Of a stretch of DNA of 61,689 nt, positions 16,931 to 26,317 are shown piece after piece. Within the stretch, counting starts at the first letter, position 1, and each line of letters opens with the position of its first letter. The stretch comes from an uncultured Ilumatobacter sp. (GTDB lineage Bacteria; Actinomycetota; Acidimicrobiia; Acidimicrobiales; Ilumatobacteraceae), in NCBI GenBank assembly GCA_938091165.1, contig CALKNK010000003.1, positions 1-61,689 on the forward strand, given 5' to 3'. Position numbers and translations under genes: made by a program. Under the pieces are notes generated by a model. That model was given only the letters and a program-made list of their open reading frames with translations. It searched no databases and was not told the DNA's origin.

Positions 16931-17058
16931 GCCCCATGCTCGCGTACTGCATGCCATCTGACGATCACGTCGCCGCTTTGAACGACGAATGGGTCAGACC
17001 GTGCTGCGAGAACGTTGAGCCAGCTGACCGGTCTCGCGCCCGCCGATACGGTGCACGT

Positions 17059-18270
17059 GTGCAGGACCCATTGCTCGCTTCGACGGCGATCCGCGAACGG
17101 CGAGCATGGATGGTCGTGGCGGTGGGCACGATGTGCAGCGCGTTGCCGGTCTTTCTCACCGGTGCAGTCGGTGTGCAGCTGCGTGACGATCTCGACATCA
17201 CCGCAACGGCGATTGGCCTGTCGATGGGCGTCTCGTTCGCTGCTGCTGCGTTGCTCTCGGCCCCGATGGGGCGGCTCGCGCAGCGTCTGGGACCCCAACG
17301 TGGGTTTCGCGCCGGACTGGTGACGACTGCGTCGGCGGTGGTCGCGATTTCAATACTTGCCGACTCCGTGGTCGCGTTGGCACTGTTGTTGGCAGTGGCT
17401 GGCGCAGCCAATGCGTTGAATCAGCCATCCGCCAACTTACTGCTCGCTTCGCATGTAGATCCACAGCGGCTCGGGTTCGCGTTCGCTGTAAAGCAGTCGG
17501 GGATGCCGGCAGCAGCGCTTGTTGGCGGAGCCGCCGTTCCAGCGGTGGCGCTGACGGTTGGCTGGGAGTGGGCGTATGTGGGAGCGGGCGTGCTTGCACT
17601 CGTCGTCATGGTCCTGTTGCCGCCGGATCGATCAGACGTCGCCATCCCGACCAGGTCGTCGACTGGCAAGGCAGCGAGACCCGACATGCGGACGTCACTC
17701 CTCGCTTTGTATGCCGCCGTCGGATTCCTCGGCGCGACGCATGCGGGAGCGATGGTGGCGTTCATCACGAGCGGTGCCGAGGAGTCGGGAATCTCGCCCG
17801 GCTTCGCCGGCCTCGTGCTCAGTTTCGGTTCGGCAACCGGGATTGCCAGTCGTCTGTATCAGGGCTGGCGGGTCGACAAGTCCGGAATGCTGCCAATTCA
17901 ACGACTGATCCTTCTGTACTTCGTCGGCGGCCTGGGGGCATTGGTGCTGGCGGTCGACGTGCCGATCAGCTACCTCCTGGCGCCAATCCCAGCATTCGCG
18001 TTCGGTTGGGCGTGGCCCGGCCTGTTCAACCTCTCGGTCATCAGAAACAATCCGTCGGCACCCGGCGCGGCAACGGGGATCACACAGATCGGTGTGTTTA
18101 TCGGAGCAGCTGCTGGTCCGGCACTGGGTGGCATCATCGTCGACGCCGGCGGCTATCGGTGGCTGTGGCTGACCGGCGCTGCGGCGCTGTTCGTCGGCTC
18201 GGCGCTCGCCGCGCTCCTGCGACGCGAGATTCGGGTATCTCGGCTCGACTCTGAGAGGGTGGCCCGATGA
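17059..18270 (+). CDS. MFS transporter
   Basis: A membrane protein of about 403 residues with around 12 hydrophobic segments, beginning AWMVVAVGTMCSALPVFLTGAVGV. The major-facilitator loop motif between TM2 and TM3 is present as APMGRLAQRLGPQRGF. Its substrate cannot be inferred. A GTG at 17059 is preferred as the start because it gives a short cytoplasmic N-terminus; the open frame extends to 16855 with Arg/Cys-rich, non-homologous sequence. Its stop overlaps the start of the methyltransferase-like gene by four bases (ATGA), so the two are an operon. Confidence 0.88.
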   Translation: MQDPLLASTAIRERRAWMVVAVGTMCSALPVFLTGAVGVQLRDDLDITATAIGLSMGVSFAAAALLSAPMGRLAQRLGPQRGFRAGLVTTASAVVAISILADSVVALALLLAVAGAANALNQPSANLLLASHVDPQRLGFAFAVKQSGMPAAALVGGAAVPAVALTVGWEWAYVGAGVLALVVMVLLPPDRSDVAIPTRSSTGKAARPDMRTSLLALYAAVGFLGATHAGAMVAFITSGAEESGISPGFAGLVLSFGSATGIASRLYQGWRVDKSGMLPIQRLILLYFVGGLGALVLAVDVPISYLLAPIPAFAFGWAWPGLFNLSVIRNNPSAPGAATGITQIGVFIGAAAGPALGGIIVDAGGYRWLWLTGAAALFVGSALAALLRREIRVSRLDSERVAR

Positions 18271-18986
18271 GCAGGCTCTTCGAAGAACTCGGGCGCGAAC
18301 CGACACCGATGGGCGACATCAGCCTCCGGCGCCGCTGGGAACCGGAGCTGGAGCTCGATGTGTGGGAGGTCATTCTCGGCGACGAGTTCCTGATGTCAAG
18401 TTTGTTCACGACCGGTGAGCGGGCGTTGGCATCGCTCGGGTTGGCTGCGACGGTTGGCGACAATCTCAACATCGCCATTGGTGGATTGGGCCTCGGATAC
18501 ACCGCAGTTGAGGCGTTGGCCGATGAGCGGGTGGCGTCGATGTATGTCGTGGACACCCTCGCAGCGGTGATCGGATGGCACGAGGGCCACCGCACCCCAC
18601 TCGGCGCGGAGCTCACCACCGACCCCCGAACGACGCTGGTGCACGGCAACTTCTTTGAGCTGGTGCGCACGCGAGAACCCTTGGCTCCAGGTGGTCAGGG
18701 TCGGCTTGATGCGATCCTCGTCGACATCGATCACTCACCCCGACATTTGCTCGACCCAAGTCACGCGGGTCTCTACCGACCCACTGGGCTGGCCCGGCTT
18801 CAAGAACAGTTGGTGCCGGGCGGTGTCTTCGCGCTCTGGTCGGATGCCGGCGTTGATGACGAGTTCGTCGAAGTGCTACGCGGGTCGTTCGCCACAGCCG
18901 AAGCTCACACCGTGACGTTCGAGAACGTGTACACAGGCCGCCCGACCGCCAGCACGATCTACGTCGCGGTCACTGCCAACGATTGA
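18267..18986 (+). CDS. Spermidine synthase-like/class I SAM-dependent methyltransferase-fold protein
   Basis: A 239-residue protein with a class I Rossmann fold. AIGGLGLGYTAVEAL is the glycine-rich SAM-binding loop, VVDTLAAVIGWH the acidic strand end, and LDAILVDIDHSPRHLLD the motif that in aminopropyltransferases holds the catalytic Asp. The late VPGGVFALWSDAGVDDEF is also typical of spermidine-synthase-like proteins. It is shorter than a full spermidine synthase and lacks its N-terminal beta domain, so a methyltransferase or an orphan role is likely. It is translationally coupled to the MFS transporter, so the transporter might export or import its substrate or product; this is inference. 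Confidence 0.72.
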   Translation: MSRLFEELGREPTPMGDISLRRRWEPELELDVWEVILGDEFLMSSLFTTGERALASLGLAATVGDNLNIAIGGLGLGYTAVEALADERVASMYVVDTLAAVIGWHEGHRTPLGAELTTDPRTTLVHGNFFELVRTREPLAPGGQGRLDAILVDIDHSPRHLLDPSHAGLYRPTGLARLQEQLVPGGVFALWSDAGVDDEFVEVLRGSFATAEAHTVTFENVYTGRPTASTIYVAVTAND

Positions 18987-19050
18987 GTCGAAAGCTCAAG
19001 GGCGCCGAGCGTCAGTACTGCGCCGCACCGGGGTCAGGTTCAACTGTGAC

Positions 19051-19329
19051 TCAGGTTGGCCAGTCGACAGCTCGGAATTCGTACACGCTGGTCGTTGCGA
19101 AGAGTCCGGCGATGACAAAGGGATCGTCGGCGATGATCGCTTGGGCGGTGATGAGATCGGGCGCCTCGAAAATGATCAGCGTCCCGCGCGATGTTGCGCT
19201 GGCATCGAGGAGTGGACCGCCGACAGGATTGCCGCGGCGATGTTGATAGTCCGCGTGCGCAGGCAGCGTGGCGGCGCGCAATGCAGTGCTGTCAGGCCGA
19301 TCGAGGCCGTGGAAGACGAACTTCTTCAC
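19051..19329 (-). CDS. YciI-family protein
   Basis: A 92-residue protein of the YCII family, a ferredoxin-like dimer. It shows FVFHGLDRPDS at the start, the HADY segment with the His-Asp pair seen in the family, and SRGTLIIFEAPDLITAQAIIADDPFVIAGLF, the hallmark helix and strand. The role is unknown, although some relatives are dehalogenases or lyases. Its ATG overlaps the stop of the FAD monooxygenase gene upstream (19326-19329), so both are read from one transcript and perhaps act in one pathway. Confidence 0.88.
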   Translation of the reverse strand: MKKFVFHGLDRPDSTALRAATLPAHADYQHRRGNPVGGPLLDASATSRGTLIIFEAPDLITAQAIIADDPFVIAGLFATTSVYEFRAVDWPT

Positions 19330-20582
19330 TTGCCGACGCTCATCGACTGAAGGGTGGCGAGGTCGAATCCAGCGAGCTGCTTGTATGCGTTTGCCTCGCG
19401 TTCAAGCTCGGCGGTGTCGATACACGTATGGGCTCGATCGTGCGATGTCGCGCACGTGCCATCGCACTGGTCGGCGACCCATTGCATCACGCGTTCGGGT
19501 CCGGCCTGGCGGTTGGCGAGGGTCAGCTTGGCAGTGGGCTCGAGTCGCCCGGTTTCGTATGCCACCAGCGCAGCGACCACATCGTCGTGTTCGGAGAGAG
19601 CGTGGGCAATGGCTTCGCCGTCAAGGATTGCTTGGCTTGAACCGTTGCTGCCGTTTGGCCGCATTGGATGAGCAGCATCGCCGAGCAGCGTGACACGGCC
19701 GAATGACCACCGCTCGACGGGGTGCCTGTCGACCATCGGGAATTCGTAGGCGGCATCGCTGGATGCGATGAGCGCACCGATGTTGAGCCATCCGTAGTCC
19801 CAGTCCTCGAAGTAACGAGCGACCTTGGCGACGTCGACCTCTCGATTCCAACTGACGGTGGCCATGTCAGCGCCCTGGGGCCGCTCAGCGACCCAGTTGA
19901 TCAGCGCGATGCCATCGTCATCTGGCGGTGTGATCGGGTAGATGACCGCCTTCTGGCTGTCGTCGCCTGCCATGAACATCGTGCGACTATCGAGAAATGC
20001 TGGAGCGCGCACGGCGCCCCGCCAAAGGATCAGCCCACTCGGATGCGGGAGCCCGTCGTTCGGGTGCAGTTGCTTGCGGACGACCGAGTGGATCCCGTCG
20101 GCGCCAACCAGGACATCGGACTCGACGATGACGTCGCGGTCGCCCGGTCGCTCGGTGAAGTGCGCCGTGACCGAATCGACTGATTGTTCGAAGTGAGTCA
20201 GCCGATGCCCGGTGTGTATTTGGTCTGGCCCGAGTCGGCTGGCTGCAGCGTTCCACAGAAGCATTTGCAGTCGACCGCGATGGATTGAGAACTGTGGCCA
20301 CGGGTTACCGGCATCGAGACCACGAGGCTCGCTCCAGATGCGGGTGCCGTCGCGTGACAGAAACATCAAGGCTCCCGTGCGAACGGCGCTCTCGTCGAGC
20401 GCCGGTAGCAAACCCAATTCATCGAGCACGCGCACCGAATGGGGAAGCACATTGATGCCGACGCCAAGTTCTGTCGGCTCGATCACCGATTCGTAGACAC
20501 CAATGTCGTGGCCGGCATCATGGAGGGACATCGCGGCCACCAGCCCGCCGATTCCTCCGCCGGCGATCGTGATCTTGGCCAT
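19326..20582 (-). CDS. FAD-dependent aromatic-type monooxygenase
   Basis: A 418-residue class A flavoprotein hydroxylase related to salicylate or p-hydroxybenzoate hydroxylases. It has the dinucleotide fold AKITIAGGGIGGLVAAMSL at the N-terminus, the DG motif VLVGADGIHSVVR, and the second FAD motif VTLLGDAAHPMRPNGSNG. The start at 20582 places the glycine motif at the N-terminus; the frame runs 15 codons further upstream. Substrate is not evident, but a phenolic or heteroaromatic compound is usual. It overlaps the YciI gene downstream by four bases. Confidence 0.9.
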   Translation of the reverse strand: MAKITIAGGGIGGLVAAMSLHDAGHDIGVYESVIEPTELGVGINVLPHSVRVLDELGLLPALDESAVRTGALMFLSRDGTRIWSEPRGLDAGNPWPQFSIHRGRLQMLLWNAAASRLGPDQIHTGHRLTHFEQSVDSVTAHFTERPGDRDVIVESDVLVGADGIHSVVRKQLHPNDGLPHPSGLILWRGAVRAPAFLDSRTMFMAGDDSQKAVIYPITPPDDDGIALINWVAERPQGADMATVSWNREVDVAKVARYFEDWDYGWLNIGALIASSDAAYEFPMVDRHPVERWSFGRVTLLGDAAHPMRPNGSNGSSQAILDGEAIAHALSEHDDVVAALVAYETGRLEPTAKLTLANRQAGPERVMQWVADQCDGTCATSHDRAHTCIDTAELEREANAYKQLAGFDLATLQSMSVGK

Positions 20583-20673
20583 GAACCAAGTCTGACACCC
20601 CGGCCGCGCAATCGTGATGTCCGCCAAACGTCAGTTGTGCGAGAACTTTGCTGCAATCGGCGCAGCGTCAACC

Positions 20674-21438
20674 TCAGGCTTGGTCGTCGATCATGGCTTG
20701 CAGGAGCTCGCCGATGCCCTCGGGGAGGAGTGTTTCAAGCGGCGTCTCATCGGCTTCGACGAGGTTGGCAAGCGTGGTCACAACATCGGCGGGGTCGAGT
20801 TGGTCGGTCAGCACGATGTCGCGGACCATCTGGTTCGCAGAAAACGTGGCCTCATCGCCGGCCGCAATGTGTTCGGTAATGCCGTCGACCATCCGATCGT
20901 TGAACCCGGTGTTGTACGGCCCGGGGTTGACCTTGCAGACGTCGATGCCGTGCGGGGCCAGTTCACCGCGGAGGCTGATGGTGAAGGCTTCGACCGCGTG
21001 CTTGGTCATGCAGTACGGCGAGGTGAGCGGCGATGCCAGCTTGCCCGCGACCGACGACACGTTGATGATGCGACCGGACCCTCGCTCCATCATTCCGGGT
21101 ACGACGGCCTGGGCCAGTTCGACCATGCCGAAGACGTTGACGTTGAAGCTCGCACGGACCTTGTCCATCGGTACCGTGGCCATCGGCGCCATCACGCCCA
21201 TCCCAGCGTTGTTGATGAGCACGTCGATTTTGAGACCCGCGGCTTGCGCGATGTCGTCGCTCGATGTGACATCGAGCTTGATCGTGGTCAGCTCAGGGTG
21301 CTCGACGGCGAGCGCGTCAGCTTGCTCCTGCGTTTCGGTTGTCGCGACGACAGAATGCCCTCGACTTGCGAGCTCGATGGCGGCTCCCTTGCCGAAGCCT
21401 GAGCCGGCGCCTGTGATGAGAATCGTTCGCTGTGTCAT
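20674..21438 (-). CDS. Short-chain dehydrogenase/reductase
   Basis: A 254-residue classical SDR. It has the cofactor motif TGAGSGFGKG, the NNAGMGV strand, a catalytic Ser in INVSSVAGK and the SPYCMTKHA Tyr-Lys pair. The acidic or charged loop after strand 2 (TTETQ) does not decide NAD versus NADP clearly. The ATG at 21438 gives the standard short N-terminus; an in-frame start at 21480 adds 14 residues without support. It resembles oxidoreductases acting on ketones or fatty-acid-like alcohols, but no substrate can be named. It is transcribed on the same strand as the FAD monooxygenase, 91 bases upstream of it. Confidence 0.88.
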   Translation of the reverse strand: MTQRTILITGAGSGFGKGAAIELASRGHSVVATTETQEQADALAVEHPELTTIKLDVTSSDDIAQAAGLKIDVLINNAGMGVMAPMATVPMDKVRASFNVNVFGMVELAQAVVPGMMERGSGRIINVSSVAGKLASPLTSPYCMTKHAVEAFTISLRGELAPHGIDVCKVNPGPYNTGFNDRMVDGITEHIAAGDEATFSANQMVRDIVLTDQLDPADVVTTLANLVEADETPLETLLPEGIGELLQAMIDDQA

Positions 21439-21951
21439 CGGGTGAGTGTTGCACGTTGCCGGCCACCTGAATTTCAGCACACCGTTTGCGCCAGGATTTT
21501 CGTGAAATGGTCCTCAAGAATTCCGACACAAACGAGCTGAGTGGGAAGTGTTGAGGACGCAGGAGCGGTGAGGTGAGGGTGGGGGATGTCAGCGTGAGCG
21601 GCGGAAGAGGGTAGCGAGGCGAGTGCCCACGCGGCGCCACCAGGACGCCATATTGACGACAGCCGAATCCGGCGGAGCGAGATGCACGATGCTCGGTGGC
21701 ATCCAACTGACCGTGGAGTTGATCGGTGCCGGCCACTCGTTGCTGCGCTTGAGCGTCGACAATGCCGGCTGAGGCCAGGGTGGCCACACCGGGCCAATGG
21801 GGCTCGGTGCGGGGTCGGTCCACCGGAGAGTGGTGGGCGCTGGGAGCAGTTGAAACGGTGTACCCACTTAACCCCCAGCTTCACATGTGACCGTGAGCCG
21901 AGCGTGGATACCTGGAGGGAGTCACCCCATGTTGTCGCTCCCTGTTGGTTG
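21439..21951. other. Intergenic region with no recognised gene
   Basis: About 510 bases between a minus-strand SDR start and the stop of a minus-strand monooxygenase. A minus-strand frame at 21589-21867 (92 codons, ending with a Trp-Arg-rich tail) is open but has no family signature and high Pro content, so it is not called. Nothing else is supported. Confidence 0.45.
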
Positions 21952-23757
21952 CTACGAGAAGGTGAGGCCCTCGAAGTCGCCAGTTGTGCGCCACTTCTCG
22001 ATGTATTCGAAGTACGCGACTGGCCCGGCGGGGTACCCCAGCGTGTTGCGCAACTGGGATGGGCTGATCTCGCGGCCCTCGTTGTTGTAGTAGCCGGGTG
22101 TGCATGTCGGGTCGCCGCCGAAGGTGCGACCGCCCGCTTCGAGCAATGCAACCCACGCGTCTTCGGCTTCGCGAGTGACTTCCACTGTGGCGGCTTCGAT
22201 AGACTCCGCGTGAGCGACGATGGTGGCAATGGTCTCGCCGGCCTCGACGAGGTTGTGCGGGATGTTGGAGATCAGGTTCGCGGCTTGCGTGGGTCCGACG
22301 ACGAATGCGTTTGGGAAGCCGTGCACGTTCATGCCGTGCAAGGTGCGCATTCCATCTTCCCAGTACTCCGACAGCGTCAGGCTGTCTCGGCCGGTTGTCT
22401 CGAATCCTGACCGACGTTCGAACGAGGTGCCGACTTCAAAGCCTGACGCGAAGATCAGGCAGTCGAGTTCGTAGTGCTCGCCATTGACCCAGACGCCGGT
22501 CGAATCAATGCGCTCGACGCCTTTGCCGTCGGTGTCGATGAGGTGTGTGCTGGGCTCGTTGAACGCCTGAAGGTACTGGTCGTGGAAACACGGCCGTTTG
22601 CACAACTGGCGATACCACGGCTTCAACTTCTCGGCCGTGATCTCATCCTCGACGACCTGATTGACTCGAGCACGAACTTCGACCATCTTCTCGTCATCGC
22701 TGTCGTGGTACGCCTGCAACATGCCCTCGGGGGAGAGGTCGGGCTCGGGTGACGAAAGCAGCTTGTCGCGAATGCGCTGGCTGATGTCGGTCCAGCCGTC
22801 CATCACCAAGTCTTCGTCGGTAAAGCCGCCCGTCTGCAACGTGGTGAAGTTCTCGAGCCATTTCTTCTGCCAACCGGGCTCGAGGGTCTGGAACCATTCG
22901 GGATCAGTCGGCTTGTTGTTCCGGATATCGATCGAGGATGGGGTGCGCTGGAACACGAACAGCTCACCGCACGCCTGCGCAAGGTGCGGCACGCACTGCA
23001 CGGCCGTGGCGCCGGTGCCGATGATGCCGACTCGCTTGTCGGCCAGGTTCTCCATGCGGGCACCGCCCGGGTCGCCACCGGTGTACTCGTAGTCCCAGCG
23101 GCTGGTGTGGAACGCGTGCCCGTCGAAGTCGTTGATGCCGTCAATTCCGGGGAGCTTTGGGCGGTGCAGCGGGCCGGTGCCCATGGCGATGTACTTCGCA
23201 CGCATCTTGTCGCCGCGATCGGTCCGGATGATCCATTGCTTCGCTGCATCGTCCCACTCCAACCCGGTGACTTCGGTGCTGAACAGTGCCTGGTCGTACA
23301 GATCGAACTGGGCCCCGATGTTCATGCAGTGCTGCAATATCTCGGGGGCATGCGTGTACTTCTCGGTCGGCATGTGACCGGTCTCTTCCAAGAGCGGAAG
23401 ATAGATGAAGGCCGCGGTGTCGCACTGTGCGCCGGGGTAGCGGTTCCAGTACCACGTGCCGCCGAAGTCGCCGCCTTTCTCGATGATGCGCACGTCGTCG
23501 ATTCCGGCCTGTCGCAGCTTTGTTCCGGTGAGCAGCCCTGCGAAGCCACCGCCGATAAACGCAACCGTGACCTCGTCGAAGAGCGGCTCGCGTTCAACGC
23601 GCTCGGTATGCGGGTCGTCTAGAAAGTGGGCGTATTTACCTGTTGGCTCGAGGTACTGCTCGTTGCCGTCGGGGCGGATGCGCTTGTCGCGCTCTTCAAG
23701 GTAACGCGCGTGGATGGCCTCAAGGTCTGGTGTAGCGGATGGCGTGTTGGAGGACAT
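21952..23757 (-). CDS. Flavin-containing monooxygenase, Baeyer-Villiger type (cyclic ketone monooxygenase-like)
   Basis: A 601-residue class B flavoprotein. It has the FAD motif VAFIGGGFAGLLTGTKL, a second signature GGDFGGTWYWNRYPGAQCD with the GTWYWNRYPG block found in cyclohexanone- and phenylacetone-monooxygenase-type enzymes, and the fingerprint FDGHAFHTSRWDY (FxGxxxHxxxWD). The NADPH motif is VGIIGTGATAVQCVP. The typical reaction is NADPH- and O2-dependent conversion of a ketone to an ester or lactone. The ATG at 23757 is taken as the start; an in-frame upstream start at 23778 adds seven residues. It is only distantly similar to the paralogue at 13733-15601, which lacks the GTWYWNRYPG spelling. 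Substrate is unknown. Confidence 0.93.
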   Translation of the reverse strand: MSSNTPSATPDLEAIHARYLEERDKRIRPDGNEQYLEPTGKYAHFLDDPHTERVEREPLFDEVTVAFIGGGFAGLLTGTKLRQAGIDDVRIIEKGGDFGGTWYWNRYPGAQCDTAAFIYLPLLEETGHMPTEKYTHAPEILQHCMNIGAQFDLYDQALFSTEVTGLEWDDAAKQWIIRTDRGDKMRAKYIAMGTGPLHRPKLPGIDGINDFDGHAFHTSRWDYEYTGGDPGGARMENLADKRVGIIGTGATAVQCVPHLAQACGELFVFQRTPSSIDIRNNKPTDPEWFQTLEPGWQKKWLENFTTLQTGGFTDEDLVMDGWTDISQRIRDKLLSSPEPDLSPEGMLQAYHDSDDEKMVEVRARVNQVVEDEITAEKLKPWYRQLCKRPCFHDQYLQAFNEPSTHLIDTDGKGVERIDSTGVWVNGEHYELDCLIFASGFEVGTSFERRSGFETTGRDSLTLSEYWEDGMRTLHGMNVHGFPNAFVVGPTQAANLISNIPHNLVEAGETIATIVAHAESIEAATVEVTREAEDAWVALLEAGGRTFGGDPTCTPGYYNNEGREISPSQLRNTLGYPAGPVAYFEYIEKWRTTGDFEGLTFS

Positions 23758-23912
23758 GGTGGAAGAGTACAAACACAAAGTCGTCAGGCCGGTTGTCGGA
23801 AGCTTGATCTCTGACGGTGTTTGTTTGATTTCAACGGGGTGGAACGGCCGTGCGGGTAGTTTCTTGCCGTGCAGTCGCTATGTGTCAAGCTCGCTGATAG
23901 CGAGGTGGCGTT

Positions 23913-25364
23913 ATGGAATCGCTGAGCGTGTTCGACATGTTGAAGATTGGCGTTGGTCCTTCGAGTTCGCACACGCTGGGGCCGTGGCGCGCAGTCCAGC
24001 GCTGGCTTGCCGAACTTGCTGAAGAACTGGATGCCGACGGTGGTCTCGCGGCCATCGGTCACGTTGAGGTGCACCTCTATGGGTCGCTTGCTCTGACCGG
24101 CCAGGGCCACGCAACCGACCAGGCCATCGCTCTTGCGTTGCTGGGTTACGAACCCGAGACGGTACCGGTTGATGGCATCCCAGGTTTTGTGCACGACCTT
24201 GCAGCAGCAAAGAAACTCTCGGCACTCGGTGGCATCGCTGCTGATGTCGATTTCGACATGGCGACCGACATCGTTTTCCACATTGATGAGCGGCTCCCAG
24301 GTCACGCCAATGGGCTCACCTGCCGTGCATTCGTTGATGAACGAGTGCTCTCTTCGTCGTACTACTCAGTCGGCGGGGGATTCGTTGTCGGTGAAGACGA
24401 AGTGCTGGGTGCTGTGGGTTTCGTTGCACTGCCTCACCCTTCTCAGACTCCCGATGAACTGGGTGCTCATTGCGCCGAGCGGAGCTGCTCGATCGCTGAT
24501 GTCGTTTGGACGAACGAGCAAGCCTGGCGTTCCGACGACGAGATTCGCGAGGGGTTGCGAAAGATCTGGAAGGTGATGCTCGACGGTGTGTATCGGGGGT
24601 GCCACACCGACGGGGTTCTCCCTGGTGGTCTGGATGTGCGGCGACGCGCGGCGCCGCTGTCGCGACGTCTGCTCACCGTGGACAACGTGTACGCCGATGC
24701 GGACACGCCAGGCGAGTGGGTTGAACTGATCCGTGGTCGTGAGTTCCGTTTTGCAGAAGTGCTGCAGTGGGTCAGCACGTTTGCTATGGCGGTCAATGAG
24801 GAGAACGCAGATCTCGGCCGCGTCGTGACGGCACCGACGAACGGAGCAGCCGGCGTGATCCCAGCGGTGCTTCTCTATCACGTGTGCTTTTCGGCGGAGC
24901 CCGTGACCGAGGAACAGATCATCGAGTTTCTGCTCGTAGCCGGTGAGGTCGGCACGCTGTTCAAAAAGGGGGCGACGATTTCAGCTGCAATGGGCGGCTG
25001 CCAGGCCGAGGTTGGCGTGTCGAGCGCGATGGCCGCAGCGGCGTTGGCTGAGGCGCTCGGTGGGACTGTCGCTCAGTCGCTGATGGCCGCAGAGATCGCG
25101 ATGGAACACCACCTGGGCATGACCTGCGACCCAGTTGGCGGGCTCGTGCAGGTACCGTGCATCGAGCGCAACACGATGGGTGCCGTCAAAGCGATCAATG
25201 CTGCTGAGCTGGCCGTTGCGAGCAACCCTGATGATGCCCGCGTGTCGCTCACAGACGTGATTCGCACCTTGCGAGAAACAGCGGAAGACATGTCGGACCG
25301 TTACAAAGAGACCAGCCAGGGCGGCCTTGCTGTGAATGTATCGGTCCGCGTTCCTGAGTGCTGA
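23913..25364 (+). CDS. sdaA: L-serine ammonia-lyase (single-chain, iron-sulfur)
   Basis: A 483-residue protein with the beta and alpha halves of L-serine dehydratase in one chain. It converts L-serine to pyruvate and ammonia through a [4Fe-4S] cluster. The beta domain opens SVFDMLKIGVGPSSSHTLGP, the family hallmark, and the alpha domain holds TAPTNGAAGVIPAVL, MGGCQAEVGVSSAMAAAA and the cluster region MTCDPVGGLVQVPCIERN with conserved Cys. The length of about 460-480 residues matches the type II enzymes of Legionella and E. coli. The ATG at 23913 follows a GAGGTGG site. It probably has its own promoter in the gap after the monooxygenase start. Confidence 0.96.
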   Translation: MESLSVFDMLKIGVGPSSSHTLGPWRAVQRWLAELAEELDADGGLAAIGHVEVHLYGSLALTGQGHATDQAIALALLGYEPETVPVDGIPGFVHDLAAAKKLSALGGIAADVDFDMATDIVFHIDERLPGHANGLTCRAFVDERVLSSSYYSVGGGFVVGEDEVLGAVGFVALPHPSQTPDELGAHCAERSCSIADVVWTNEQAWRSDDEIREGLRKIWKVMLDGVYRGCHTDGVLPGGLDVRRRAAPLSRRLLTVDNVYADADTPGEWVELIRGREFRFAEVLQWVSTFAMAVNEENADLGRVVTAPTNGAAGVIPAVLLYHVCFSAEPVTEEQIIEFLLVAGEVGTLFKKGATISAAMGGCQAEVGVSSAMAAAALAEALGGTVAQSLMAAEIAMEHHLGMTCDPVGGLVQVPCIERNTMGAVKAINAAELAVASNPDDARVSLTDVIRTLRETAEDMSDRYKETSQGGLAVNVSVRVPEC

Positions 25365-25483
25365 GGACTGCGCTGTCCACATTGGGCGCAGTGATTAACG
25401 GCGTCGTTCTAGGCGCGCCCAGGAGACGGCACTAGATCCCCTGCTCCTTATCCCTGCTTCACCATCGGAGTAGCTTGCGGGCT

Positions 25484-26263
25484 ATGGACGACGACGTTTC
25501 TGGCCTCCGTGTTGTCATCACCGCGGGGGCGTCCGGCATCGGACTGGCGACGGCGGAAGCCTTTCTCGCCGGAGGCGCGCAGGTGCAGATTTGCGACGTC
25601 GATACCGATGCACTGGATCGATTCCGGTCTGAACACGGTGTCGCTGGTGCATGGCACGCCGATGTGTCCGATGAGATCGCCGTCGACCTGTTCGTTTCCG
25701 GCGCTGTTGACGTTATGGGGGGAGTCGATGTCCTCGTGAACAATGCGGGAATCGCAGGGCCTGGTGGCCGAACCGACACCCTCGAGCTGGACGACTGGAA
25801 CCGCACGCTCGACGTTAATGTGACGGGAACGTTCCTAGCGAGCAGGAAAGTAATCCCGCATTTGGTAGCTCAGCGCTCTGGTTCGATCGTGAACATGTCA
25901 TCAACTGCAGGGTTGATGGGCTTTCCGAATCGGGCGCCGTATGCCGCTTCAAAGTGGGCGATTATCGGCCTGACAAAGACTATGGCGATGGAACTGGGTG
26001 AGTTCGGAGTCCGCGTCAACGCAATTTGTCCCGGCTCGGTCGACAATGAACGGATGGACCGGGTGGTCGAACTTGAAGCAGACGCGAGCGGAAGGTCACC
26101 TGCAGAGATCCGGCGCGGCTTCACCAGCGCAGTTTCGCTCCAGACTTTCGTCGATCCTGCAGACATCGCCGCAATGATTCGTTTCGTGTGCTCGCCTGCC
26201 GGGGCCAAGATCAGTGGCCAAGCGCTCACGGTCGACGGCCATACCGAATCGGCGCGAAGCTGA
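25484..26263 (+). CDS. Short-chain dehydrogenase/reductase
   Basis: A 259-residue classical SDR with TAGASGIGLATAEAFL, an acidic strand-2 end (CDVDTDAL) that favours NAD, NNAGIAGPGG, a catalytic Ser in NMSSTAGLMG and YAASKWAIIGLTKTMA. It also has the PGSVDNERMDRVV segment and a C-terminal SGQALTVDGHTES typical of the fabG-like group. It starts at the ATG at 25484; a TTG three codons earlier is less likely. It lacks the insertion seen in mycofactocin-coupled SDRs, so it is not assigned to that system. It lies upstream of aroQ on the same strand. Confidence 0.9.
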   Translation: MDDDVSGLRVVITAGASGIGLATAEAFLAGGAQVQICDVDTDALDRFRSEHGVAGAWHADVSDEIAVDLFVSGAVDVMGGVDVLVNNAGIAGPGGRTDTLELDDWNRTLDVNVTGTFLASRKVIPHLVAQRSGSIVNMSSTAGLMGFPNRAPYAASKWAIIGLTKTMAMELGEFGVRVNAICPGSVDNERMDRVVELEADASGRSPAEIRRGFTSAVSLQTFVDPADIAAMIRFVCSPAGAKISGQALTVDGHTESARS

Positions 26264-26317
26264 AGCGCTCGAGAAAGGTCGCCGATCAGTATTGCAATGG
26301 GGCCTAGTGTCTGGGCT

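Noticed and set aside
25484..26263. SDR considered as a mycofactocin-coupled dehydrogenase
   Set aside because: It lacks the longer chain and the insertion seen in that family and looks like an ordinary fabG-like SDR.
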